From: Minisyncoccota bacterium
Lineage (GTDB): Bacteria > Patescibacteriota > Microgenomatia > Levybacterales > UBA12049
Direction of reading: 5' to 3'
Length of the DNA stretch: 12,821 bases
Assembly (NCBI GenBank): GCA_025449795.1
Contig: JANWIQ010000028.1
Span: forward strand, 1 to 12,821
A program made the translations under genes and the position numbers. The notes below the pieces were generated by a model. It was not told the DNA's origin and ran no database searches. It was given only the letters and a program-made list of their open reading frames with translations. This document shows, one piece after another, positions 1-6,715 of this stretch (positions are counted from its first letter, which is position 1; each line of letters begins with the position of its first letter).

Positions 1-82
1 AAATTTACAATTTATAATTTACAATTGAGAATTAATTACAGAGAAATTCTTAATTTTACATTCTACATTGTACATTTATGCT
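1..82. repeat. AT-rich imperfect palindrome in the 16S-23S spacer
   Basis: The left arm (about 1-33) and right arm (about 49-82) are reverse complements with only a few mismatches, separated by about 15 nt. Both arms are built from short units such as TTTACAATT and TACATT. The left end may continue beyond the window. In composition and design it resembles the bodies of the inserts inside 23S. Confidence 0.6.
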
Positions 83-199
83 CTTGTGTAGTCTTCCGTT
101 GGGGGGTCTGCATAAGATCATAAAGTTGGGTATAGCAAATAGTGTATTGCAATTTGGATTTTCCATCTGCCGACATTCAACGCTATACAAAACAGTAGA

Positions 200-212
200 T
201 GTTCTTTGAAAA
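200..212 (+). promoter_or_regulatory. boxA-like antitermination site before 23S
   Basis: TGTTCTTTGAAAA resembles the boxA element bound by the NusB/S10 antitermination complex in rRNA leaders and spacers. A matching core (CTCTTTGAAAA) recurs at 4872-4882 before 5S, which supports a shared role in this operon. The assignment rests on motif similarity only. Confidence 0.5.
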
Positions 213-470
213 GTGAGGAGAAGAAGGTCTTTTTAATCCAATGCATGTTCCGCGCAAGCGGAGCAATATTGGTTTTTAAAATTAATCTACTCATAATGCC
301 GATAATGGATGCCTAGGAGATTTTGGCCGAAGAAGGACGCAGACGACGGCGATACTCATCGGGGAAGTGTCATCAACTCTTGATCCGATGGTTTCCGAAT
401 GGAGAAATCCCTCCAATTTTTTGGAGATCCCTACGTAAAAACAGTTCGCACATTGTTCTTAAACTTAAAG

Positions 471-593
471 AATAAGCAAATAACCCAATAAAGCAATAAC
501 CCAATCAATGCAAAATAAGTAAAATGCAGAATAATTTATTTATCATTATCTTATTGATTGGTAATATTTGTTTATTGGTAGTATTGGTTTATT
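471..593. repeat. Intervening sequence 1: AT-rich palindrome near helix 9/10 of 23S
   Basis: Units such as CAATAACCCAATAAAG in the left arm (about 471-510) match the reverse complement of the right arm (about 552-593), giving a long imperfect stem. It interrupts a helix in which CGCAC (448-452) and TTAAACT (460-466) face AGTTTA (609-614) and GTGCG (622-626). Such extensions at this position are usually cut out by RNase III, leaving fragmented 23S. Unlike the next two inserts it has no clear pair of 17-nt end hairpins; only an imperfect one (456-472) is seen on the left. Confidence 0.65.
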
Positions 594-700
594 CCAACGC
601 GTAAAAAAAGTTTATGGACAGCGTGCGGATTGTATAGCGTTGGGAAGGGCACGGGGCCAACTGAAACATCTAAGTAGCCCCAGGAAAATAAATCATATGA

Positions 701-732
<32 letters not shown>

Positions 733-1040
733 CAGCCTAAACTGCAGTTTACTGCAGGGTTGCAGGGCAGAGAATATTCGATGTATTTTTGATAGCAGAA
801 GAACCCGGAATGGTTCCCCATAGAATGTGAAAGGCACGTACGCGAAATCAAAAATACCGATACTTTGTTCCTAAGTACCATGGAGCACGATGAAACTCTG
901 TGGGAATCTGGAGTGTCCACACCCCAAGGCTAAATACCAAAATCTACCGATAGTGAACTAGTACCGCGAGGGAAAGGTGAAAAGCACCCCGGAAGGGGGA
1001 TGAAATAGAACTGAAATTGTCGGCTGTCAAGCAGACGAAG

Positions 1041-1165
1041 CTTGTCTGTAGGACAAGAATATCAAATGTCCAATTTCAAATATCAAATGTCAAATGAACG
1101 AAAAATTCATTGGATATTGGTAATTTGATATTGGTATTATTTGACATTCTCGCCTTGCAGGCGAG
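1041..1165. repeat. Intervening sequence 2: hairpin-palindrome-hairpin element in helix 25 of 23S
   Basis: It begins with a 17-nt hairpin (1041-1057; arms CTTGTCT and GGACAAG, loop GTA, one U-G pair) and ends with another (1149-1165; arms CTCGCCT and AGGCGAG, loop TGC). Between them is a 91-nt AT-rich imperfect palindrome (1058-1148) built of units like ATATCAAATGTC. The flanking GCA-GACG and CGTC-G-TGC form the base of helix 25. It closely resembles the element at 1781-1898 in end hairpins and body. RNase III removal from the transcript is likely by analogy with known 23S intervening sequences. Confidence 0.75.
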
Positions 1166-1780
1166 TGACGTCGTGCCTATTGAAGAATGAACCGGTGAGT
1201 TATTCTGTACTCTGTTAGTCTAAGTGATTCAATCACGAAGGCGAAGTGAAAGCGTGGCCTAATTGGCCGATTAAGAGTATGGATTAGACCCGAAACCAGG
1301 TGAGCTAACCTTGAGCAGGGTGAATGTTTCCGAAAGGTAGCAGGAGGCCCGAACCCGTGAACGCAGCAATGTTTTGGGATGACTTGAGGTTAGGGGCAAC
1401 ATGCCAAACGAACTTGGAGATAGCTGGTTCTCCCCGAAATGTATCTTGGTACAGCGCTTAAATTATGCTCTTTGGGGTAGAGCACTGAATGGTTAACTGT
1501 TTCGCAAGAGATAGCAACCAATCAAACTCCGAATACAAAGAGTTTTTGTTAAGTAGTCAGTCATGTCGGGCTAAGCCGATGTGTCGAAAGGGAAACAACC
1601 CAGATTCTCGTCTAAGGCCTCTAAATAAAGGCTAAGTTTACAAGGAAGTCATTTACCACAGACACCCAGGAAGTTGGCTTAGAAGCAGCCATCTTTTAAA
1701 GAACGCGTAACAGCGCACTGGCGGATGGTAGATGGCGCCGGAAATTCCGGAGGATAAGCCTTTTGCCGAAGACAGAAACT

Positions 1781-1898
1781 CTTGTGTGTTACACAAGAAT
1801 GTCAAATTCCAAATATCAAATGTCAAATTTCCAATACGAATTGGGAATTTGATTATTTGATATTGGTATTTATTTGTCATTCTCGCGTAGCACGCGAG
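1781..1898. repeat. Intervening sequence 3: paralogous hairpin-palindrome-hairpin element in helix 45 of 23S
   Basis: The left hairpin (1781-1797) has arms CTTGTGT and ACACAAG with loop GTT. The right hairpin (1882-1898) has arms CTCGCGT and ACGCGAG with loop AGC. Both stems are perfect 7-bp. The 84-nt body (1798-1881) is an AT-rich imperfect palindrome starting AATGTCAAATTCC and ending TATTTGTCATT, nearly the same edges as in the copy at 1041-1165. Stem position 6 is C in one copy and G in the other, with the partner strand changed to match. It sits between GACAGAAACT and ATTGGTAGGGGAGCG, the helix 45 region. Confidence 0.75.
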
Positions 1899-2740
1899 AT
1901 TGGTAGGGGAGCGTTGTAAATGCAGTGAAGTGGTGTTGTGAAATACCATGGAGCGTTTACAAGTGAGAATGCCGGTATGAGTAGCGAGACGGGGGTGAGA
2001 AGCCCCCGCACCGTATGCCCAAGGTTTCCTGCGCAATGTAATTCAGCGCAGGGTTAGTCGGCCCTAAGGGTGTCCCTCGTTTAATTGGGGGGTAGCCCGA
2101 TGGATAAGTCGTTAAAATTCGACTACAAAGTGTAGTATTTATAAGGGAGTTTCGAAGGTGGATATGTTATACATTCGCAAGAGTGTCTAAGCAGTAAGGA
2201 AGAGATGATTGGAAAATCCGTCATTTTGTTTATTTAAGCTGTGGGGGAGTCCACGAGAAATCGTGGACAAGTTAACAGATTTCAGCTTCCGAGAAACGCT
2301 TCATTATGTTCCGCCGTAAGGCGAGATCAATGCTATATTTTACCGTACCGCATAACCGACACAGGTGGGCTTGTCGAGAAGACTAAGGTGATCGGGAGAA
2401 GGAGGTTCAAGGAACTCGGCACAAAAGCTAGGCGTAACCTATGGGAGATGCCTTGCCCTGGATTAATTTCCAGGGTCGCAGCGAAAGTTTGCTTACCGAC
2501 TGTTTATCTAAAACACAGGTCCCTGCAAAGCTGAAAAGCAACGTATAGGGGCTGACACCTGCCCAGTGCTAGTAAGTCAAATGTCTCTAATGAAGCCGTA
2601 AGGTCAGTTTAGGACATAAGCTCTAGTGAACGGCAGCAGTAACTATAACTGTTCTATGGTGAATTTCAACGCCTTAGAAGTGGTGTGTTCTAGATCTAAT
2701 TCTGCTATATGCTGGAAACTCTGTGAATTGAGTACTACTA

Positions 2741-2749
2741 TGGTATAAT
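2741..2749 (+). promoter_or_regulatory. Possible intron-internal extended -10 promoter for the endonuclease gene
   Basis: TGG followed by TATAAT (2744-2749) is a perfect extended -10. No good -35 is found at 16-18 nt. A transcript starting about 7 nt downstream would begin within a few bases of the ATG at 2763. The same bases also form the 5' arm of a 10-bp hairpin (GGTATAATCT 2742-2751 with AGATTATGCC 2758-2767), so the match may simply reflect intron structure. Confidence 0.3.
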
Positions 2750-2762
2750 CTACACATAGATT

Positions 2763-3257
2763 ATGCCAAGTAATAATGTATCTCATGCAGACAATCAGCA
2801 GGAAAGACTTAAGTTATCTAACTGGATTGTAGGTTTTGTTGATGGAGAAGGGTGCTTTTCAGTATCAATATTCAAAAACAGAACAAGTAAATACGGTTTT
2901 CAGGTAATGCCTGAGTTTGTTGTAACGCAAGGTGCAAAAAGCGTTCATGTACTTGAAGAAATTAAAGATTTCTTTGGGTGCGGATCAATTTTTGTTAACA
3001 GGCGTCATGACAACCATAATGAAAATATATACCGTTTTTGTGTACGTTCTTTTAAAGATTTACAGGAAATAATAATTCCATTCTTTAAAGAAAATCAGTT
3101 AAAAACTTCTAAGAAAAATGATTTTACAATATTTTGTGAAGTTATTTTATTGATGGCAAATCGCCAACATTTATCTTTAGAAGGTTTAGAAAAAATTCGA
3201 CAACTTAAGAATCCTCAGAGACTACACGCAGAAGTCGCCTTAGGCGACAAGATATAG
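2763..3257 (+). CDS. LAGLIDADG homing endonuclease encoded in the 23S intron
   Basis: The 164-residue protein has one LAGLIDADG motif, WIVGFVDGEG at residues 21-30, with Asp27 as the likely metal-binding catalytic residue. One motif and a length close to I-CreI (163 residues) point to the single-motif class, which acts as a homodimer. It would cut intron-less 23S genes around position 1931 and so spread the intron; the target is inferred from its location. The middle part (MPEFVVTQ, residues 49-56) fits the beta-strand DNA-binding face of the family. There is no Shine-Dalgarno sequence, and the ATG lies in the 3' arm of a 10-bp hairpin. The last residues and the TAG stop are encoded by ribozyme core elements P7, P8 and S, so the C-terminus (about residues 153-164) is constrained by RNA folding. 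It seems intact, so the intron may still be mobile. Confidence 0.93.
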   Translation: MPSNNVSHADNQQERLKLSNWIVGFVDGEGCFSVSIFKNRTSKYGFQVMPEFVVTQGAKSVHVLEEIKDFFGCGSIFVNRRHDNHNENIYRFCVRSFKDLQEIIIPFFKENQLKTSKKNDFTIFCEVILLMANRQHLSLEGLEKIRQLKNPQRLHAEVALGDKI

Positions 3258-3793
3258 TCCGAACTCCGATGCGAATCGGAGAAAGTAGATTACAAGGAAT
3301 CTACAATTAACAATATTGAGCGAAGTTCCTTGTCGGGCGAGTTCCGACCCGCACGAAAGGTAGAACGAGTGAGCAACTGTCTTGAACCTTTACCCGGCGA
3401 AATTGAAATGGCCGTGAAGATGCGGCCTAGTAATGCATGGACAAAAAGACCCCGGGAGCTTTACTGTAGCTTGGCATTTATAAGTTTATTTTATATGTTT
3501 AGAATAGGAGGGAGTCTTAGGACATAATATGAAATACCTCTCTTTGGAATAGATAAGTATCACCTTTATGCCACATAAAAATCTGGCAAGGGGACAGTGT
3601 CTGGTGGGCAGTTTAACTGGGGCGATTGACTCCTAAAATGCAACGGAGTCGTACAAAGGTTGGCTAATCTTGGATGGAAATCAAGATGATAGCGCAAACG
3701 CAAAAGCCAGCTTGATTGCGAGACTTACAAGTCGAGCAAGGACGAAAGTCGGTGTTAGTGATCCTGTGTAGCCTAGTGGTAGGCTCACAGCTT

Positions 3794-3826
<33 letters not shown>

Positions 3827-3869
3827 GATCGCATCCAAGCGTCCACAGCGACGATGCGGTTTGGCACCT

Positions 3870-4276
3870 TGTATTTACACAATATCGGGGCGCCTGTGCT
3901 GTAAAGCACAAGCTTGGTTCTCGATAGCATTTTGAACAATTGCTATCGGAATAGAATTTACTAGTCAAAATCGGTGAACGCCAAATACTCTTTGCAGAAA
4001 GAGTAATGGTTAACACCGAGGGAAGGGGGTGTCGTATGGTATCCCCCCCGTATCGACTTGGCCTCATGGAGGTCAGATAGAAGTTTTGTTCGTAAGAACA
4101 AGTTTAGAACTTTTATAAAAAACTAGCACCTTTCGCTAAGCGAAAGAAAATCACAAATCACAATGACCAAATCACAAGAAGAAATTTTTGGGATTTGAGA
4201 TTTGAAACTTGGGATTTCCTTTGCAAAGCAAAGGTTGAAGGTATAGTCAGCGCTTTTAGTAATAAGAGAAGACACG
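3870..4276 (+). mobile_element. Group I intron 2 in 23S, after E. coli position 2500, without an ORF
   Basis: It splits GGCACCT/CGATGTCGG within the peptidyl-transferase ring, directly after U2500. P1: exon GGCACCT (3863-3869) pairs with GGGCGCC (3888-3894), with U-G at the splice site and one A-C mismatch at exon position -4. P10: ATCG (3884-3887) pairs with the 3' exon CGAT (4277-4280). P2 is TGTGCT-GTAA-AGCACA (3895-3910); a further hairpin is CGATAGC/GCTATCG (3922-3948). P4 is TCGGTG (3971-3976) with CACCGA (4014-4019). P5 is TACTCTTT/AAAGAGTA (3986-4005). P7 is GACT (4055-4058) with AGTC (4245-4248). The intron ends in G4276. There is no reading frame of note. The span between the P7 strands is enlarged by a palindromic element at 4130-4234. 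It must splice for the ribosome to work, unless another 23S copy exists. Confidence 0.88.
4130..4234. repeat. Hairpin-palindrome-hairpin element nested inside group I intron 2
   Basis: The left 17-nt hairpin (4130-4146) has arms CTTTCGC and GCGAAAG with loop TAA. The right 17-nt hairpin (4218-4234) has arms CCTTTGC and GCAAAGG with loop AAA. The 71-nt body (4147-4217) is an AT-rich imperfect palindrome with units like AAATCACAAATCAC facing GGGATTTGAGATTTG. The size of the end hairpins (7-bp stem, 3-nt loop) is identical to that in the inserts at 1041-1165 and 1781-1898, although the stem sequences differ. It lies between the two P7 strands, in the P8 region, where group I introns tolerate insertions. 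Confidence 0.7.
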
Positions 4277-4515
4277 CGATGTCGGCTCATCCTATCCTGG
4301 GGCTGGAGAAGGTCCCAAGGGTCTGGCTGTTCGCCAGTTAAAAGGGTACGCGAGCTGGGTTCAGAACGGCGTAAGCCAGTTCGGTCTCTATCCTGCATTA
4401 CCGTCGAGATTTGAGAGGAGCCGTCCCTAGTACGAGAGGACTGGGATGGGGGAATCCCTGGTGTGCCGGTTGTTGGTAATCATTCCAGCAGTGCCGGGTA
4501 GCTAGATTCCCACGT

Positions 4516-4546
<31 letters not shown>

Positions 4547-4664
4547 ATCCCTCAAGATAAGATCTCTTAGACCACTTACAGATCATGAGTTTGATAGGCG
4601 GGCGATGGAAGCTCTGCAAAGAGTTAAGTTTACCCGTACTAATGGTCATCAGAGTAGATTAAAG

Positions 4665-4956
4665 TTCTTTCTAGCTAATTGCGATTTATCGGAATTAGTG
4701 TAGAAAGACTTAATACTGAGCAACGTAAGTTGCGAATGTATAATAAAAAGATCCTTCTTTTCCTTACTTTCAAAAGAATATCTTTAGATATTCTTGCAGT
4801 CCGCCAGTAATCGCTTTTTGAGCCGCAGTTGGAATCAACTAAGGCGAAAAGCAAGATGCGGCGGACCAGAGCTCTTTGAAAATTATTAATTATTAAGGAT
4901 TAATGATTAAAACGGAAAACGTTTTTAATTAATAATTCATCATTATTTTTGTATTG
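4665..4956 (+). other. 23S-5S internal transcribed spacer
   Basis: No gene is seen. A long hairpin starts directly at the 23S end (about 4662-4680 with 4693-4711; CTTTCTA and CTAATT strands). Next come a 10-bp palindrome AAGAATATCT/AGATATTCTT (4774-4795) and a structured domain closed by GTCCGCC (4799-4805) and GGCGGAC (4860-4866). That domain holds an inner GCTTTT/AAAAGC stem and a hairpin AGTTG-GAAT-CAACT. A boxA-like CTCTTTGAAAA (4872-4882) and an AT-rich palindrome (about 4880-4950) precede 5S. These are likely RNase III and maturation structures, by analogy with other pre-rRNAs. Confidence 0.75.
4880..4950. repeat. AT-rich imperfect palindrome in the 23S-5S spacer
   Basis: The left arm (about 4880-4913, ATTATTAATTATTAAGG and following) is an imperfect reverse complement of the right arm (about 4919-4950), meeting at AAAACG/CGTTTT around 4914-4920. 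Its composition resembles the element at 1-82, and it also follows closely after, or overlaps, a boxA-like motif. It lacks the 17-nt end hairpins. Confidence 0.55.
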
Positions 4957-5080
4957 AAGCTCGGTCTTTAGTGCGAGTTGGTACCACCTCTTCCCATTCC
5001 GAACAGAGAAGTGAAACAGCTCAGCGCCTACGATACTCTAAGGCCCCGCCTTACGGGACAATAGGTCAAGGCCGGACTTG
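4957..5080 (+). rRNA. rrf: 5S ribosomal RNA
   Basis: Helix I is formed by AAGCTCGGTC (4957-4966) and GGCCGGACTT (5070-5079), with one A-C mismatch and U-G pairs. The conserved core is clear: TACCACCTCTTCCCATTCCG, then GAACAGAGAAGTGAAAC (about 5000-5016), which matches the loop B and C consensus. The length of about 123 nt is normal. It follows 23S by about 290 nt and is followed by a terminator, so it closes the rRNA operon. Confidence 0.93.
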
Positions 5081-5098
5081 AGTACAAAAATCAAAATT

Positions 5099-5130
5099 AT
5101 CCCCGTGCCAACCGGCAGGGGATTTTTTTG
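5099..5130 (+). terminator. Intrinsic terminator of the rRNA operon
   Basis: CCCC and TGCC (5101-5109, with one bulged G) pair with GGCA and GGGG (5114-5121) around an AACC loop, followed by seven T residues (about 5123-5129). This is a strong factor-independent terminator about 20 nt after 5S. Confidence 0.88.
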
Positions 5131-5151
5131 TGACCAAATGTCTTATAATAT

Positions 5152-5180
5152 TTGATAATTATTTTTATTTGTGCTAATAT
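5152..5180 (+). promoter_or_regulatory. Promoter of the unknown gene at 5191 (near-leaderless)
   Basis: The -35 is TTGATA (5152-5157), the spacer is 17 nt, and the -10 is TAATAT (5175-5180) preceded by TGC, an extended -10. Transcription would start near 5187, only a few bases before the ATG at 5191. This fits the absence of a Shine-Dalgarno site. Confidence 0.6.
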
Positions 5181-5190
5181 CTCCTTTATT

Positions 5191-5787
5191 ATGCCTGAAA
5201 GACAAACAGGAGCACTAATAGCAAGACGACTTATAGGTAAACAATTTACAATTCCACTTCTTGCACCAAGAATGTTGAGTGTAGAAGCCCCTTTTGCAGG
5301 AAATCTTACAATACATGGGAGTAAACGTGAGGTCGTTTCCTCTTTGCAAGTAATGCAGGAATTCTCTAATGGAGTTGCGACCGTTGTAAACAATTTGTCG
5401 GATTTAAGAACTATTGCTGCAGCAGAGCCCCAAAGACCATCAAGATTAACTTCAGAATCAGGACTACAATACATAGAAGATCAAAGTAATTGGAAGATAG
5501 CAAAAAGTTTGGTTGAAGCAGTAGATACATTTGCAGAAGGACATCCAACCAAGAAGGATTCAGGCTTAGAAGCTTTAAAAGCTGCATATGAAGAATCAAT
5601 CACAGCAACAAGTATGGCTTTTGGTCAAGATAAATTAAGATTCTCTTCACAAGGAGCAACGTTTGATCAACTGCAAGACATAATAGACGAAGAGTTCTCT
5701 CCATTATTTCCAACTGCTCGGCAAATTGCTTTCCTTTCAATGTATCCGGAGATATTTGCAGAGTTAAGACGAGACTTAATAATTTAA
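5191..5787 (+). CDS. Hypothetical protein, 198 residues, not recognised
   Basis: I do not recognise a family. The protein begins MPERQTGALIARRL and ends RRDLII. It looks soluble, with no signal peptide or membrane segment. The N-terminal third holds short hydrophobic stretches (FTIPLLAPRML, FAGNLTIHG) that may be beta strands. The middle (WKIAKSLVEAVDTFAEG) and C-terminal parts look mainly helical. A start at TTG 5152 would extend the frame by 13 residues, but those bases form the -35 of a good promoter, so ATG 5191 is preferred. It is a single-gene unit just after the rRNA terminator. The following gene-poor stretch gives no functional hint. Codon use seems like that of its neighbours, and it is probably a real gene of a lineage-specific family. 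Confidence 0.75.
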   Translation: MPERQTGALIARRLIGKQFTIPLLAPRMLSVEAPFAGNLTIHGSKREVVSSLQVMQEFSNGVATVVNNLSDLRTIAAAEPQRPSRLTSESGLQYIEDQSNWKIAKSLVEAVDTFAEGHPTKKDSGLEALKAAYEESITATSMAFGQDKLRFSSQGATFDQLQDIIDEEFSPLFPTARQIAFLSMYPEIFAELRRDLII

Positions 5788-5918
5788 ACTTCCAAAATCC
5801 TTAGCAAAAGAAATAAGTCTCTGCTAGTCAAAAATCTGGTTTTCACTTTCTCCAAAAATAGATTAAATCTAGATCAAAATATAATCAAAGTATATCAATT
5901 TCTGTGTAAATTTTGGCA

Positions 5919-5947
5919 TTGACAACTTTTCACGAGAATGTTACGGT
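5919..5947 (+). promoter_or_regulatory. Possible promoter with consensus -35
   Basis: TTGACA (5919-5924), a 17-nt spacer and TACGGT (5942-5947) preceded by TGT, an extended -10. The -10 matches the consensus at its most important positions (T1, A2, T6). An ATG follows 9 nt later at 5957, the same spacing as for the genes at 5191 and 11080. Confidence 0.45.
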
Positions 5948-5956
5948 ATTAGTGGT

Positions 5957-6097
5957 ATGAGAAATCCTGGAAAAGTGTCTCAAATCCGTTCTTCTGCCTT
6001 TAATGGGCGAAAGGTTCTTCTTTATTTAAAAAAGCCAAATCTTTATCCAATTTTGCAGTCCCTTTGTTTTTATAGCGGAGCAAGAGATTCTTTCTAA
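5957..6097 (+). CDS. Possible small protein, 46 residues
   Basis: The frame starts MRNPGKVSQIRSSAF and ends SLCFYSGARDSF. It is basic in its first half (several Lys and Arg) and has no membrane segment. I know no family. The case for it is positional: a consensus-like promoter with an extended -10 ends 9 nt before the ATG, matching the other near-leaderless genes here. The case against is its short length and lack of recognisable similarity. The stop codon lies inside a 10-bp hairpin (6086-6095 with 6111-6121). It could also be the remnant of a longer gene. Confidence 0.35.
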   Translation: MRNPGKVSQIRSSAFNGRKVLLYLKKPNLYPILQSLCFYSGARDSF

Positions 6098-6651
6098 GAA
6101 TTTATCAATAAGAAAGAAATCCTCAAACTTTAGCCAAAATTCAATCGGGGCAAGAAAGGAGCGCTATGAACAACAGTCCTTAAAACACTAACTCTTACTA
6201 TTACTATTTTTTACTCTATACTCATCTAACTCAGGTTTGAAAATAGTGTAGAATACCCGACTACTTGATTTTGACCTTATCTACTTTTGCAAAATCAAGT
6301 ATGAGTGGTATAACTGCTTAAGAGTAAAATATTTCAACAGCAACTTAAAGGGGCTTTAATAAAAGTATTACAAAAACGCCTCAAACTCTTCAAAAAATTA
6401 GCTCCAAAATTGCTAAATACTCTCAGCTTTATTATTTTTTAAAGCTGGATGGTATTTTATTATAAAATTCCATATTCCAAACAATTAAGCATTTCAATTA
6501 CGATTTCAGGTGTTTTAATTATCTGCTAAAATTAGGATTTATAAATAGGCTAATAGTATAATACTATATTAAGTAATGATATATTAGGGTTTTTAACCCG
6601 TAATATAAAAACAGGCAAAAATATGGGACAAGGATATTAAATAAACAATGT
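6098..6651. other. Gene-free stretch with several hairpins
   Basis: I see no credible gene in this AT-rich stretch. It holds a hairpin at 6086-6121, a perfect 12-bp stem TACTTGATTTTG (6262-6273) with CAAAATCAAGTA (6290-6301) around a 16-nt loop, and an 8-bp stem CAGCTTTA/TAAAGCTG (6424-6431, 6440-6447). A strong Shine-Dalgarno AAAGGAG (6155-6161) stands before a five-codon frame MNNSP (6166-6183). None of the stems is followed by a T run, so they do not look like terminators. The stretch could hold an unrecognised small RNA or a decayed gene. Confidence 0.5.
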
Positions 6652-6680
6652 TTGCAGCAATTACCGGAAGATGGTATACT
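6652..6680 (+). promoter_or_regulatory. Promoter of the S1-domain gene
   Basis: TTGCAG (6652-6657), a 17-nt spacer, and TATACT (6675-6680) preceded by TGG (extended -10). The 5' untranslated region would be about 29 nt and contains GAAAGGT (6696-6702), a weak Shine-Dalgarno candidate 13 nt before ATG 6716. Confidence 0.65.
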
Positions 6681-6715
6681 AGAAAAATCATATATGAAAG
6701 GTAGATTAATTAACC

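Larger units (their letters stand above)
1..280 (+). other. 16S-23S internal transcribed spacer (3' part)
   Basis: This is the sequence immediately upstream of 23S rRNA; the 16S gene is presumably off the left edge. I see no tRNA gene in it. It holds an AT-rich palindrome (1-82), a 7-bp stem GTATAGC (130-136) with GCTATAC (182-188), a boxA-like site (200-212), and a hairpin at about 236-275 (outer CCAAT/ATTGG, inner TCCGC-GCAA-GCGGA with a GNRA-type loop) just before the mature 23S 5' end. These are typical pre-rRNA processing and antitermination elements, but their exact roles are inferred. Confidence 0.75.
2661..3318 (+). mobile_element. Group I intron 1 in 23S, after E. coli position 1931, with a homing endonuclease gene
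   Basis: The exon before it ends in U and the intron ends in G, as group I splicing requires. P1 is visible: exon CTATGGT (2654-2660) pairs with GCCTTAG (2671-2677), with the U-G pair at the splice site (2660/2671) and one U-U mismatch at exon position -4. P7 is GACTA (3220-3224) with TAGTC (3255-3259); P8 is GTCGCC (3234-3239) with GGCGAC (3243-3248). The S-type element AAGATATAGTCC lies at 3249-3260. Two terminal hairpins follow: CTCCGAT-GCGA-ATCGGAG (3264-3281) and GTAGATT/AATCTAC (3285-3304). The joined exons read ...TATGGT/AGCGAAG..., which restores the conserved 23S sequence. Position 1931 is a known group I site in bacteria and organelles. The ORF starts in a hairpin at 2742-2767 and its 3' end runs through the ribozyme core. 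Confidence 0.92.

Noticed and set aside
1041..1898. CRISPR-like array suggested by repeated ATATCAAATGTC units
   Set aside because: The units are irregular, have no constant spacer length, and are arranged as palindromes inside rRNA.
2241..2534. 97-residue plus-strand reading frame
   Set aside because: It lies entirely within conserved 23S rRNA sequence. The same holds for frames at 708-920, 1653-2036, 3330-3527, 3664-4067 and 4123-4649.
4799..4869. tRNA-like domain in the 23S-5S spacer (7-bp closing stem, followed by CA)
   Set aside because: There is no T-loop consensus, no proper D arm and no anticodon arm. It fits better as a spacer processing structure.
5152..5190. Upstream TTG start for the 198-residue protein
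   Set aside because: The extra 13 residues would be encoded by the -35, spacer and -10 of a well-formed promoter, and an ATG stands at the right place downstream.
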